In this document: positions 35,307 to 45,952 of the stretch, piece after piece
Position numbering within the stretch: position 1 is the stretch's first letter
How the letters are laid out: each line of letters opens with the position of its first letter
Assembly: GCA_033297205.1 (NCBI GenBank)
Contig: MU859087.1
Span: forward strand, 181,658-245,657
Reading direction: 5' to 3'
DNA length: 64,000 bases
DNA from: Pseudoneurospora amorphoporcata
Taxonomy: Eukaryota > Ascomycota > Sordariomycetes > Sordariales > Sordariaceae
Position numbers and translations under genes: made by a program
Notes under the pieces: generated by a model
Told to the model about the DNA's origin: nothing
What the model saw: only the letters and a program-made list of their open reading frames with translations
Databases searched by the model: none

Positions 35307-35987
35307 GAAGGTTAAACGGTTAAAGAAGTATATTATTAAGATTTTTCTTTATTAATTTATAAAATTTAGTTGTAGAAATACTTACTTTTTCAATATTATA
35401 TAATAGAAGAAAATAAAAAAACGTCTTAAATATGATAGTATTATTTTTACGCGTTTATAAAATAGCCTAGGCTACTATATTTTTGTACTACGTAATAAAA
35501 TACGTTTATTATTTAAAGAACTTTCTTTTAACTAATTTACTATTAAAAAGATTTATTAAAGTAATAAATAAGCTACTATTGCAAATTTGAATAATTTTTT
35601 TTTAATTAAAAAGTACTCTTAAGCAAACTTAGTTATCCTTTAAATTACAAACTCTAAATTTAGTAGCCCTACTTTTATAGCTTATATTATGATTAGTATG
35701 AGTAAATAACTCTCTTTTTTCCTCTTTTTTCATTCTTTAACTAATATAGTAATAGCGTACGACTTTAAACGATATTAAAATAGTTACTACTTCTACTAAC
35801 GAGTAATAAGGCTATATTATTTTTACCGCTTCCCTTCTTATATTTAATTATGCTAAAAGAACTAGTATATTTATTAAATAGGTTTTAGATCTTTACTTAT
35901 TTATGACAGGTATGTTAAGAAGAATTATATAAACTTTATCTAATATAAGGGTTATATTTCTATATATAATATTTAATCGTTTATTTA
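35307..35987. other. AT-rich, no gene
   Basis: Strongly AT-rich sequence between LTR 1 and the MULE terminus; no readable element remains. Confidence 0.5.
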
Positions 35988-36424
35988 GAGAAAGTCTTTT
36001 CGCACTGCCCTCAATATCTTCATACACTGCTCTCCCACTTGGCGCGCCCTCTTCCGCTTTTTAGACCAATCATCTCATAGACATAACCTCTGGACCCACA
36101 CCACACTTTGGCGTAGTTTTTTTTATAGATTTCAGCTAGTAAGTTTGGACATTATATTTTTCACGTCATGCCAAGCCTAGACTCTAGATTGTAGCACGTG
36201 CAGCCAGATTGGCACCCAGACCCAGTTTTTACAGGGCGTTTCTATAGCTATCTTACAGGGCACTTAGTAGTACGGTCGCACTTTTGCACGTCGCGTTCAA
36301 TTGAGGTCGCTTGAGCTCGATTGAGCTCACTATACTACACTGCACTCTACATTAATCTATACATTATTGATTTTATTTGTGCAATCGACGTATCTAATTG
36401 CTAGTGAGCCTCTCTTTCTTGGTT
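35988..36424. mobile_element. MULE terminal region with inverted-repeat end
   Basis: The first bases at 35988 (GAGAAAGTCTTTTCGCACTG) match, with one mismatch, the terminal inverted repeat of the MITE at 62837. The composition is ordinary rather than AT-rich, and the segment runs directly into the 3' end of the transposase relic. I interpret it as the untranslated terminal region of the same DNA transposon. The opposite terminus could not be found. Confidence 0.6.
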
Positions 36425-37199
36425 CTAGGTGCTAGCAATGCATGCGCTACGACGGCCACCCTGTGTGCCAATTGGAGTGCTGGCTGGCGTGCCTCCTCCT
36501 CTTGCTATACCAGTAGTGCTCCCTCCTCTACCCTGGACATTACTACTACCTCTCTCTCCTCTTCCTCCTCTGGGTTTGTTCTTGCTGCTAGGAGGGCGGC
36601 CCCTTCTCTTGGTCTGTGTAGCGGGAGGTTGGGATCGGTCGGCGTTATCGTTTGCCTCGAGGTTAACTCCTTCCTATGCTGACATGTTGCGCTGGATAGA
36701 TGACGCTACGCGCGTCAAGGCTGATCGGTTCTGGCTTGCTCTAGGCTGTTTGCCCCGGTTGGGCATAAGGCGCGGGCGGCCTGGTCCCCGATGTTGTGAT
36801 GCTGTGGCTTGGAGTTGAGCGGGCGCCGTGGAGGGAGGAGGAGCAGCTCGAGTGTTGACTGGCGCAGTCAATTGGAGCGCGCCAGGGTCGCTGGCGAAGG
36901 GAGCGGCGTTGCGAGGGCGACCTTTGAGCTTCGTCACTTTATTAAATTCCTGATACTTCAAGTATTTATTTTCGTCAGCAAGGTCTCTGTGAAGCTACCA
37001 GTATGGGTGACAGTCCATCTTATTTAGCACAAATGGTTGATTTTGGTTAAGGAGTTGTTCGAGGATTGTATACGAGCATGGCAAGCTAAACTGTGCGGTA
37101 AATTTGCTAGTACATGGCTCTAGCTCATCGGGGTCTAGTTTGGCCTCCGTTGGCACAGTACCAAGTGTAATGCGATATGGACGTGCTACTTTATCGAGA
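36425..37199 (-). pseudogene. MULE-type transposase, C-terminal fragment with SWIM-like motif and AT-hooks
   Basis: One minus-strand frame stays coherent from 37198 to the TAG at 36427-36425, interrupted only by TAG at 36997-36995 and 36676-36674. It contains PCTSKFTAQFSLPCSYTI, the position of the SWIM-type zinc motif (C...C.H) of fungal Mutator-like transposases, with Tyr where His is expected. LLNQNQPFVLNKMDCHPYW follows, then AT-hook-like units (KLKGRPRN, GPGRPRL, KRRGRPPSSKNK). Both internal stops can arise from CAG by C-to-T at CpA, and His to Tyr also needs only C-to-T, so the damage fits mild RIP. The catalytic DDE part is missing: the frame ends at 37200, where AT-rich sequence begins abruptly. 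Family assignment is from motif recognition and should be confirmed. Confidence 0.68.
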
Positions 37200-38017
37200 G
37201 TTTAAATTATTTAAATTATTAAAATAAATAAAGTAATTGGAGTACAAAAAATTAGAGAAATAGAGGAAACAATTCAACTAATAATTTAACTATCTATACT
37301 AGTATGAAGATTTGTACTAGCTCAAATTATTCTTATTCTCGTACCTATACTAAGAGCTCCCATACCTATAACTACTCCCAAATTTCTACGGCAAAAGAAA
37401 ATAATAATAATAACAATAGTAATAACTCAACTAACTATTCTTATACAAACGTAAGCTTTTAATACTCTAGCGCTATATTTAACGTTTAATATAAGAATTT
37501 AATAGCTAATAAAATAGTTTATTGTTAAAAAATAGGCTGCTCCTAATTAAATACTGTTTTTTAAAAATTTACTTTAAGAATATTAAACGCAAGTAGCGAT
37601 ATTACTATTTATATTACTAATAACTAATTTGAATACTGCTAATATTACTACCGCTAGTATTACTTTCCTAACGCTCGCTCGAAGAAATAGAAGAGGTAAA
37701 AAGAAAACTAATAGTATAAGAACCGCTATTATTAACTCACTAACGTATAAGAAGTAAATAGGTACTTAGTTTTAATATTAACTATTATTATAAAAATATA
37801 ATTATAGTCAACTCTAATCCTAACCAACGAAAGTATTACCAAATTTAGCCCCTATCCGAATATATCTTCCGAACCCGATTAGATTACAACTATATTATAT
37901 TATTATTAAAAACAATCATAAAAGTACCTCCAATCGCCTCTAATTACCTCTATAAACTCCCAATCCCATCTTAACTATCACTAGCCCCCAACAAGAGATA
38001 CTATAAGGACGCTTATA
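37200..38017. other. AT-rich, strand-asymmetric sequence
   Basis: No gene. The last 200 bp (about 37800-38010) are poor in G but keep many C on the plus strand, in contrast to the nearby symmetric AT-rich DNA. Confidence 0.5.
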
Positions 38018-38410
38018 TGTTACGAACTTAAGCGGCACTAGGGTCGCCCAAGACCCGACCACTTACTGGCGATAACCAGTGTAATACCCGAGAGGTTAAG
38101 CACGTGCTAGAAGGGCGCATGCAGGTGCTCACTGACGTACGGGCTTACAGTGAGCCATCACACATTCTATAGGGTTCACGACCGCGTGAACATCCGAGGA
38201 CAGATATCTCGCAGTAGGGCGAGGAGGTATAAAGGGACTACGGGAGAACTCAGATTGTCAGATAGTTCGACAGTAGTCAATTGATCTTTATCACCGAGAC
38301 ACGTATAACGCTACCATACTTGTTGTGAACCTTTTGGCTTCACCGAACAGCACTGATAGTCTTTACCTTCAGCTATCCCACTTAGGCAGATCAGACTGCC
38401 GTTCGTCACA
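38018..38410. mobile_element. Solo LTR 2 (same terminal family as solo LTR 1)
   Basis: 393 bp, TGTTACGAACTTAAGCG at the start and TTCGTCACA at the end, with a perfect 5-bp duplication TTATA (38013-38017 and 38411-38415). From TATAAAG at 38228 to the end it aligns with LTR 1 with seven transitions and one 3-nt indel. The stretch between the first 17 bases and the TATA box shows no evident similarity to LTR 1. No internal element sequence is present. Confidence 0.88.
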
Positions 38411-39732
38411 TTATAGTATAATAGTATATAAGGACGCTCGCATCCCTATTAGTATTATAAATTGTAGAAACCTTTTATTCGAATCCTATCCATAATTATT
38501 ATAATTATCTTTTGTCTCTAACTACTTTTACAATTATATCTCCTATTCTTACTAACCTATCATGGGGCGAGGCACTGTTGGGAGTGGGGTAGGATATGCG
38601 TTGTTGTGCGAAGAAAAGGAAAGAAAGAGTGTGTACGGACGACTGGCTATATGAGCGAGAGTTTTGAAAGGCCAGTTCGTGAGCGCATATGACCCTGCGC
38701 ATTGTCACGGCGGTGGCAGACCACTACGCTAACCAGGTCATGTTCCTGCAAAAGGATACAAGTAACTAAAGCTGGCAATTCGGTCGCTCAAGTGGTCTTA
38801 TATAGTTTGTCCCGAAAAAGGCACCCGAGTGCATTCTGTAACACATATGACCGTGCTATGACAATGGGCATGGCACATCAAGGGTCGGTGCAGGGTAGGC
38901 ATATCATAGGCTAATCCTGTAATATAACCGTAATATTAAATTTAACTATAAACTTTGGCTATTAATTAAGAAAATAGGTTATTAAGGAAGGAAATATAGG
39001 CATACCATAAAATATATTATCTTTTAGTCGCTATTAACAAGTACTCTATTACTACGGCGGGGTATCTAAAAAGTAATTCAATTAAAGTGCGTAGAATAAG
39101 CTGTGCTAAACTTCTTTTTTAAAAAAAAACTTTTTTTTTATTAATTATTATAATAATTTAAATTATAAGTAATATATTTATTAATTATTTTTTAATATAA
39201 ATATCTTCAATTTTATTATTAAGAGAAAGATTCTATAAATATTCTATACCCTCCTCAAATAACTGCTTACGTTGTTCACTATAATTAATAATACTATTTT
39301 AAATAATATATTTAACTAATTTTAACATATATCTTTAGTCCGCTATATCGACTAAGAATAGAATAATTTTATTTCAATTAGCAAGCTTTTCTATAAGGTT
39401 TCATTACTTAAGAACGTAAATATTTAGTATATTAAACGCTTTTATATTAAGATCGGACGTTATTTTTCTCTTCGTTATACCATCCTTATATAATTTAAGT
39501 ATATAAAAAATAATATCCGTAAATAGATTACTAATAATATAAGTACGCTCAACCGTACGTCCCTATAATCTTTTTACTCTTTCATAAATATATAAGCATA
39601 GTAAATATAAATCAAATTATTCTACCTAGTGAACTCAAACTTCTTTTTTGTACGTTCTTAATTAATATATATAAATATATTGAAAGAAACGATGCACGGA
39701 CTATAATTGGAAACTTTAGAAACTTTTACGAC
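38411..39732. other. AT-rich sequence with a 370-bp normal-GC piece
   Basis: The piece at about 38551-38920 has ordinary composition; its origin is not recognised. A tRNA-like A-box on the minus strand near 38715-38735 lacks a matching T-arm. The rest is AT-rich. Confidence 0.45.
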
Positions 39733-39784
39733 CGCGCGAAGCGCGCACGGGCCGCAGGCCCAATCTTAGCGGCCGCAGGTCGCT
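39733..39784. repeat. Three tandem C-GNA-G mini-hairpins
   Basis: Three perfect stem-loops in 52 bp: CGCGC-GAA-GCGCG (39733-39745), GGGCC-GCA-GGCCC (39749-39761) and AGCGGCC-GCA-GGTCGCT (39768-39784, one G/T wobble). Every loop is a GNA triplet closed by C-G. The d(GCGAAGC) core of the first is known as an unusually stable DNA mini-hairpin. It marks the edge between AT-rich DNA and gene space. Confidence 0.75.
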
Positions 39785-40354
39785 CCCTTCTCAAAAAAGA
39801 AAGGAGGTCTAAGTACCGAGATAACTCAGTCGTCGGTATGGCTTCATACTTTAGTTTGATGATAGGTAACATACAACAAGATATAGCCAGCATAAGAAAA
39901 GAAGACGGTGGACTTACAGCTGGCTCGAACGCACAGCGTGCACGGAGTCGGGGGCAGGAAGGAAGGGAAGGGGGAGTAACAGGCAACCATGACCGCTGCG
40001 CCATCCAACCCAACCAGCTTGCCACGGAAGGTGCGATGAGGGACGTAATACATACACCATGCTGGATACAAGGACTGGATTACGTGTTACCTAAGGTATG
40101 TACGGTCTGAGTTGGGATGAATGACTTGGGATGGCAGGCGCGAACGGGGCTAAGGCGCCAACCAAACATCATCATTGGTCTACGATGGAGTCCTTCTAGT
40201 TGCGGCGTCTTCTACTTGAATCAACCTCCATTCCAGCCTGAATATCAAGTAGTCTATACAGTACAGTACAGTACAGTACAGTACAGAGTACTCTACTCTC
40301 TGCCAGCTCAACAACTCTCACTCGCACCACGCCATCTTCCTCGCCTCACACTGC
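39785..40354. other. Intergenic with pentanucleotide microsatellite
   Basis: 3' flank of the Fhit gene. About five copies of TACAG/GTACA lie at 40257-40286. No gene seen; a tRNA-like stretch at 39920-40015 (minus) was rejected. Confidence 0.5.
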
Positions 40355-41431
40355 CTATACGCTCAATATTCCCATCTCCTCCAAAACCCTTCTATACGCC
40401 GCCGCCTCCCTCTCCATCTCCTCCATCCCCCTCGCCATCCTCGCCGCGTCCTCAATCCTAGGAAAACTTCCTCCCGGCTTTGGTCTCGCCTGCAGCTCCG
40501 CCATCCCCTTCTCCTCCTCTTTCAAAAGTGCCTCTACCTCTTTCTTCTGTACGTCACTCCCGCTCCCGTTTATCTGCTGTCCATCCTCTGGTTGCAGTTG
40601 GCCAAAAGTACTACTGTGCTGGAGATGACGATGTCCTCCATCACCGTTACCATGCTCATGCTGACCATGTCCATTATCCCTATCCCACAACGCCCCTCCC
40701 ACATTCCCCTTCTCCTCCGCCATCCACTCATACAACTCATCCGACGGCGTCTTAGCATCCTTGGCGCTCACGTCGCGAATCCGCGGGATGATATGCACGT
40801 GAACATGTCCGACAGTCTGTCCTGCTTCCGGGCCGTCCTGCACGGCTATGTTGAAGGAGCCGCCTGTCTCCAACAATTTCCTATCACTAACCCCCCTACC
40901 ATCCCTCTCCTCACAGTCATGAAAGTAATACCGTCCCAACATCCTCTGCACCACTTGCACAGTAGAGAACAAATCGGTGATTTCAGCGGGGGGGAGGTCG
41001 GTTAACCGCTTGTGAGGAGCCAAAGGGCAGACGAGGACGTGGCCTGGCAGCAAAGGTTTGAGGTTCACTAGGGCGAAGGAGTGAGGGGTTCGGAGGAAGA
41101 CTTGGTTGGTTACTTTGAAGGGGCCGAAGTGGATGTCCTTGTCGGAGCCGCCGCCGCCGCCGGCGGCTTCTGCTTGGCCCTCTGGGGAGGAGGGGGAGGT
41201 GCTCATTGTCATCTTTCCTGCTGGTGTGATGTTGACGGTGGGAGGTACTCTGGAGCGATGTGATGAGATGGGAGATGTTGATGAAGAGCCGGTGAGGGTG
41301 GCGGGTCGGGATTGTGAAAGGGTCGCAATAGGAAGGGTAAAAAGTTGTCTCCGTTGTTTTGCGAGGACAATATTCGTCTTTCCAGATCTTCTGAGGAGCA
41401 AAGCCTCCGTGTTCCTTGGAACGTGCCTCAT
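40355..41431 (-). CDS. hnt2: Fhit-type HIT hydrolase (diadenosine polyphosphate hydrolase, Hnt2-like)
   Basis: A single exon of 358 residues. The HIT motif is HVHVHIIPR with His209, 211 and 213; His211 should be the nucleophile that takes the nucleoside phosphate. The core begins at KDIHFGPFKVTNQVFLRTPHSFA (split here as FGPF ... VNLKPLLPGHVLVCPL) and continues to the C-terminal helix near MERE...YRRVLEEMGILSV. The enzyme cleaves Ap3A/Ap4A-type dinucleotides. It is more than twice the size of human FHIT (147 residues). A basic N-terminal extension of about 70 residues with little acid content resembles a mitochondrial presequence, and in-frame ATGs at residues 74 and 76 would give a cytosolic form. 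A His/Gly/Asp-rich insert follows the HIT motif (about 245-290). Confidence 0.88.
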   Translation of the reverse strand: MRHVPRNTEALLLRRSGKTNIVLAKQRRQLFTLPIATLSQSRPATLTGSSSTSPISSHRSRVPPTVNITPAGKMTMSTSPSSPEGQAEAAGGGGGSDKDIHFGPFKVTNQVFLRTPHSFALVNLKPLLPGHVLVCPLAPHKRLTDLPPAEITDLFSTVQVVQRMLGRYYFHDCEERDGRGVSDRKLLETGGSFNIAVQDGPEAGQTVGHVHVHIIPRIRDVSAKDAKTPSDELYEWMAEEKGNVGGALWDRDNGHGQHEHGNGDGGHRHLQHSSTFGQLQPEDGQQINGSGSDVQKKEVEALLKEEEKGMAELQARPKPGGSFPRIEDAARMARGMEEMEREAAAYRRVLEEMGILSV

Positions 41432-42229
41432 GCGCAGCCCGACTCAGGTCAGTGTGAATATAAGAAAGAAAGAGGAGAGGGTGAGCTAGAAGTGATTCTC
41501 TGAAGCCTGAAAGGCCGGTTTGGTTATAAGTTGGCGTAAGACGTTCCGGTAGTTGGGAGGTTGTCAAATCTTGGGTTCCACGACAGTTGGGGGTGTTGGA
41601 CGACGAGGTACGAAAGTGGTGTTGTGGTGAGGTGAGACAAGATTACAGCTAGGGCCCGCTATAGTGTCGCTGACAGCGGTGCCTTGACAGTCCGTGATCG
41701 GTGGAGACCGCGGCGCATGGATGATTTTGCAGCAGTGACGTTCCGATGTCAGGGCAGTTCGAGCAACCAATTCACAGCGAAAGCAGGGGCCGGTCACGGC
41801 TTCCATGAACAGCATTCGTCAATTTGATTTCTTACGTAGAGGTAGGTACGGTTGCTTTATCCATAAGATGCCTGGTCATCCCCTACCACTATGAATAATG
41901 GTGGGTTGTCACACAAGAAGATGATCTCTGCAAGAGGAGATTGTACAGTTTGACCATGTCCTACCTAGGTACTCAACGGCTAATCTTACACCAGTCTATA
42001 AAGGTCGACTATTATCACCAACTTGTACACATATGTACCGAATCATTGAAAGGAGAACTATTTGTAGCCCTCAGGTTGTGTTAAAAACAAAAACAAAAAG
42101 CCACCTCCATATGCACAGAATCCAAGCAGTATAAACAAACTGAGAGGTATCATCTATCCACGCGTACATACAACTAAAATGACAAAGGGAAAATGGCCCT
42201 GAAAGGGCTAAGCATGGTACACTTGCTTT
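41432..42229. other. Intergenic between Fhit and MFS genes
   Basis: Upstream region of the Fhit gene and 3' flank of the MFS gene. No gene seen. Confidence 0.5.
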
Positions 42230-44284
42230 TTACTGACCGGGTATAATCTCATCGTCCTCCAGCAAGTCCTGTCGCTCCCTATTTCGGGCCGGACCCGAGC
42301 CGGCCGAGGAAGGTCTCGGCTCATCATCCTCTGCCATAAAAACTATAAAAACCTGTCAGCGGGTGCTAAAACAAGGCCAAGTTAAAGCATATAATGGACA
42401 ACATACCATGAGGTCTAACAGTGAAAGAGGCGATCAACACCGCCGCAAAGATAGAACACAGCAACACAAAGAACGCCTGCGGGAACGTCGACACGGTCGC
42501 TGCGTACAGCCCATTGAAGATGATAGGGAAGAAGACACGGGCTAGGGCATGAAGCAGCCCAACAGCTCCCAGCAGCTGTCCCACCCGCTCAGTAGGTACA
42601 TGCTTGCTCATGGAGGCTTGAATCGATGCCGACCCGAGACCGCCAAAAGCCGCAATGACGGCCGACAGGATGAACCACTCCTGGGTGCGAGCAAAGATGT
42701 ACCCGCCGATGCCAATAACATCGGAGATCAGGGCACTTCGCAGGACCCAGACGTCCAATTCGTCGGCGCCGACGTTCTTCTCGTCAACCGGCACGTTACC
42801 AGACTCCCGCCTTCGTCGAGCCGCAGGACGAGTGCGGAAGACGTAGTTGATGACGGGGAAAATGCCAATGAGGACAAAGATCCGGACCATCGAGACCAAG
42901 GACATGAACCGCGAGGCCTCAAGGTTGCCCCAGCCAAACACAAACTCCGTGTACAAGATCAAGATGGTGCCGGAGCTCATGGCAGCTCCCAGAATGCACA
43001 TATCGATGAGTGCCAACGTAATGAGGTTGCGACGCAGCCGTTTGTGTTGAGGACCAGATGGAAACAAAATCTTCAGAGGAGCAAAAGGATTCGCCCTGCG
43101 CACGGATACGAAGTGCTTGCCGAATGGGACAGACTTGGACACCACGGCTGCCCAGCGGGGTACCTCCCCGAGCTCCTCCTGGTCCCTGGCGTACTTCTCG
43201 CGTGCCAGGAGTTGGCGCCTCCGGGAAAGTGATTCGGGCGTGACGAAGTAGATGAACAGGATGAAGACGATGTGGCAACCCAGGGTAACGTAGAAAATGG
43301 ATAGGAGGGATCCGGTCCATTTGACAAAGTAGCCGGCAAGAAGGGGACCAAAGGCGAGACCGGTGAACAGGCATGCGTGGAGGTAACCGATGGCAACGCC
43401 TCTCTTGGAGGGGGGCGTGCAATCGCTAGCGTACGAGTGGATGAGGACACTGCCGGCGGTAAAGGAACCGGCCAGGCCATCGAAGAAGGTGCCGAGCAAA
43501 ATCCAGCTGTAGTGGATGGTACCGGGGTACTTTCCGGCCAAGATGACCGTGATCTCGGAAATGACACCGCCGATGGAACAGATGGCCACCATCCGCGTGC
43601 GACCATATCGATCCGAGAGGGCTCCGAGCTTGGGTGCGCTGAAAGCACTGATGATGCCCACCAAGACGCTCATGCACAAGGTGAAGCTTGCGACTAGGCG
43701 CTGTACGTCGGGGATGTTGCATTGGGGGTTGTTGCCGCCGTGGATAACAGGTGTGAAGACGAAGCTGGGATCAGCTGCTGATTTATCGGCAAAGTACCGG
43801 TCACAGATGAGAGTGATGATGCTGGATTTTGTCAGCTTCAGCATCAGGAGTCGGCTCATGCCATCAAGCTGCAAGATGAGCGACACAGCTTCACATGGAG
43901 GGGACCCTACAGATTAATCTTGGGAACCATCGAACCTCCAAAAGCCAACGTGAACATGGCATAAGGCACAACTAGCCACCAGACCTGTGCTGCAGGTTAG
44001 CAACTCATCATGACCAAAGTCGAGATGTTGGACCATACAGCTGGTTTCTTCCACCATGGAAGCCCTTCAAAATCCCTCAGGGCAGCCCAGCTGTCCTTGC
44101 GACGAGCATCGTGGCCATCATCGGCACCCAGCAGGCCCGTCGATTCGGTGACATTGTCCGTGGTTCCATTCGTCCTGAGAGTATCGCGAAGGCGCTCCGT
44201 GGCTAAACTCGTGCCTGGGGAATCCGCCATGGTGCCCAGAGTCGATACCGTTCCCGAATCCGGAAACCCATTGTGTGTAGCCAT
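42230..44284 (-). CDS. MFS transporter, TetA-like / DHA1-type
   Basis: Four exons: 44039-44284, 43911-43984, 43822-wards exon 42407-43821 and 42230-42342, giving 615 residues. A hydrophilic N-terminal tail of about 80 residues ends at WWKKPA; the first membrane helix (WWLVVPYAMFTLAFGGSMVP) lies on the small second exon. The MFS motif A GALSDRYGRTR is present, then SYASDCTPPSKRGVAIG (loop 4-5) and SMSKHVPTERVGQLLG in the second half. A charged central loop lies at about 355-385 (RTRPAARRRRESGN). The last exon encodes a cytoplasmic acidic tail ending DDEIIPGQ. Around 12 membrane helices are expected. The substrate cannot be read from the sequence; relatives are annotated as tetracycline/multidrug efflux or as Hiat1-like solute transporters. 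The introns are 54, 89 and 64 nt. Confidence 0.86.
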
Positions 44285-45952
44285 GTTGGTCAACTTCAGC
44301 CCAGTCCTGGTGTTGATATGTTGCAGCCTCGGGTTCCACCAGTGTTAGTTACCTTCCAACTCCCGGTTTCCTTCCGTAGTCGAGCGCGATAATCTCAAGC
44401 GCAATACTGGAGATGACTATCCAAGCCGAAGCTGCGTGTAAAAGTTCAAGGAAGGTATGTAAATAGAGAGGGAAGAGGATGGGGAAGAGTTAAGAGTGAA
44501 GGATCCGCATTTGACAACAAACAAACGCTATTGCGACATGGGCGGAGCTACTTTTTAGTCGTTGGCAATGCTCGCACTAACATCCAAAAAGGCACATGCG
44601 CGTTGGGTTTCTTATCTCGGCGCAAGCTACTGCCGGAGTAGGGAGGACGTTAGAGGTGATGGTTTTCTGGCGTCCGGTACCCGATGCTGTCGCGGCCGGT
44701 CTTTTGGTTGATTGATACCAGCTGACGGGTTAAATGATTAAGTAACTTGTTGTGAACAATACTGGATCTGATCAGAGAAAAGCTGGAGGAAAAGCCAGGA
44801 CACGCCTCGTCTGAGATGGATGTTTCGTCAATGTGCCGCAACCGCCTCAATCGGGAAGGATGATAACGGGAGGGAGGGATGGAATTTGTGGGGGAAGGGG
44901 GATGGGATTGACCTGGATTGAGTGGGAAATGGAGAGAAATGCCAGGGAAGCAAAGGTAACTTTAACCCAACTTTTAAACTCCCAATCATAGCATGAAGAA
45001 GAACCTCTTGCCCCATGTGGCCCGAAACAAGACAAATCGATACGCTAAAAATGTCCCAAAAACACGTAAAATCGGGGGATAATGAAGGCTTGTTTCATTC
45101 TTGATTTCAAACCATTCAATATGTTAGGCGCTACATGGTTGTACTTTGATGTAAAGAGGTACAGTATCCTGCAGATGGCAACCCAAGCATGGCCCGATGT
45201 CTCAGAAGCACCTGTCAGCCCATCAGGTTAGGTACCTCGAGGTAACTACCCACTACGTACCTGACGGTCGGTCGGGCCATGTGGGATTCCGATCTCCGAA
45301 CCCTCCACGCCGAGACAACGTTCCCTTCGATTGCTGCCGTCTCACACCTTGGGACCTGCGTCCACTTCTCACCACTTCTGTTTCCCCATCATTTTGTTAT
45401 CTGCCAATTTTGACTCTGGTTCTCGGAAGCAGTCTCAAACAGTCGCTGCGAATACAACGCGCGGTCTTGTCCCAGAACCAGAGAGAGCGCGAGCCCGACC
45501 CAACCCAATGGGCCACGCTTCAACCCATCTATGGAGTGACGGGTTGTCCGCTAAAGTGCCTCGGACGGCCGGTGTGTATAATCGATGACGCAGCCATTCG
45601 GGCGTTTGCCAGGGATCCCGATCCATCTTTCGCGTCCCTCCCCCACGAAGGAACAGCTTGTCTCAGATCTGATTGATAAGCCAACACACCACCATCACAC
45701 AACATCATTGCAAGGCACATATCATGTCTAGATGTATAGTACCCAACAATGGGGTTCTCTGTCGCCGTGCCAACCTGACAAGTAAAAAGTCTTCATTTTG
45801 AGTATCTCTCCGGTCCATTAAAAAGGCCACATCTTAGAAAACCAAATGCATGCATACGCGCAGTCCACATCCCTTTTTGAGAGCCGCCCGTATTCCCTGT
45901 TTTTGTTTGAAATATTGTACACGATATGATAGCTTCATCTCCCCTTCATTCT
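44285..45952. other. Intergenic between MFS and ferrochelatase genes
   Basis: About 1.7 kb. An ATG-started ORF at 45197-45676 (159 codons, plus) is not recognisable and has no supporting context. No other gene seen. Confidence 0.45.

Larger units (their letters stand above)
34270..39720. repeat. AT-rich island, probable RIP-mutated repeat remains
   Basis: Base composition changes sharply to strongly AT-rich, rich in TA dinucleotides and dense in stop codons in all frames. This is the expected result of C-to-T mutation of repeated DNA in sordariomycetes. Islands of ordinary composition are embedded: two solo LTRs (34907-35306, 38018-38410), the MULE relic (35988-37199) and an unexplained piece at 38551-38920. 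No intact gene is visible. Confidence 0.8.

Noticed and set aside
38690..38745. Minus-strand tRNA-like A-box (TTAGCGTAGTGGTC) with possible GAC anticodon loop
   Set aside because: Anticodon stem has two mismatches and there is no T-arm or acceptor pairing.
39915..40015. Minus-strand tRNA-like pattern (GGATGGCGCAGCGGT ... GTTCGAGCC)
   Set aside because: T-stem and acceptor stem do not pair; the distance would need an intron with no bulge-helix-bulge.
45197..45676. Plus-strand ORF of 159 codons with ATG
   Set aside because: No recognisable domain, mixed low-information composition and no splice or neighbour support.
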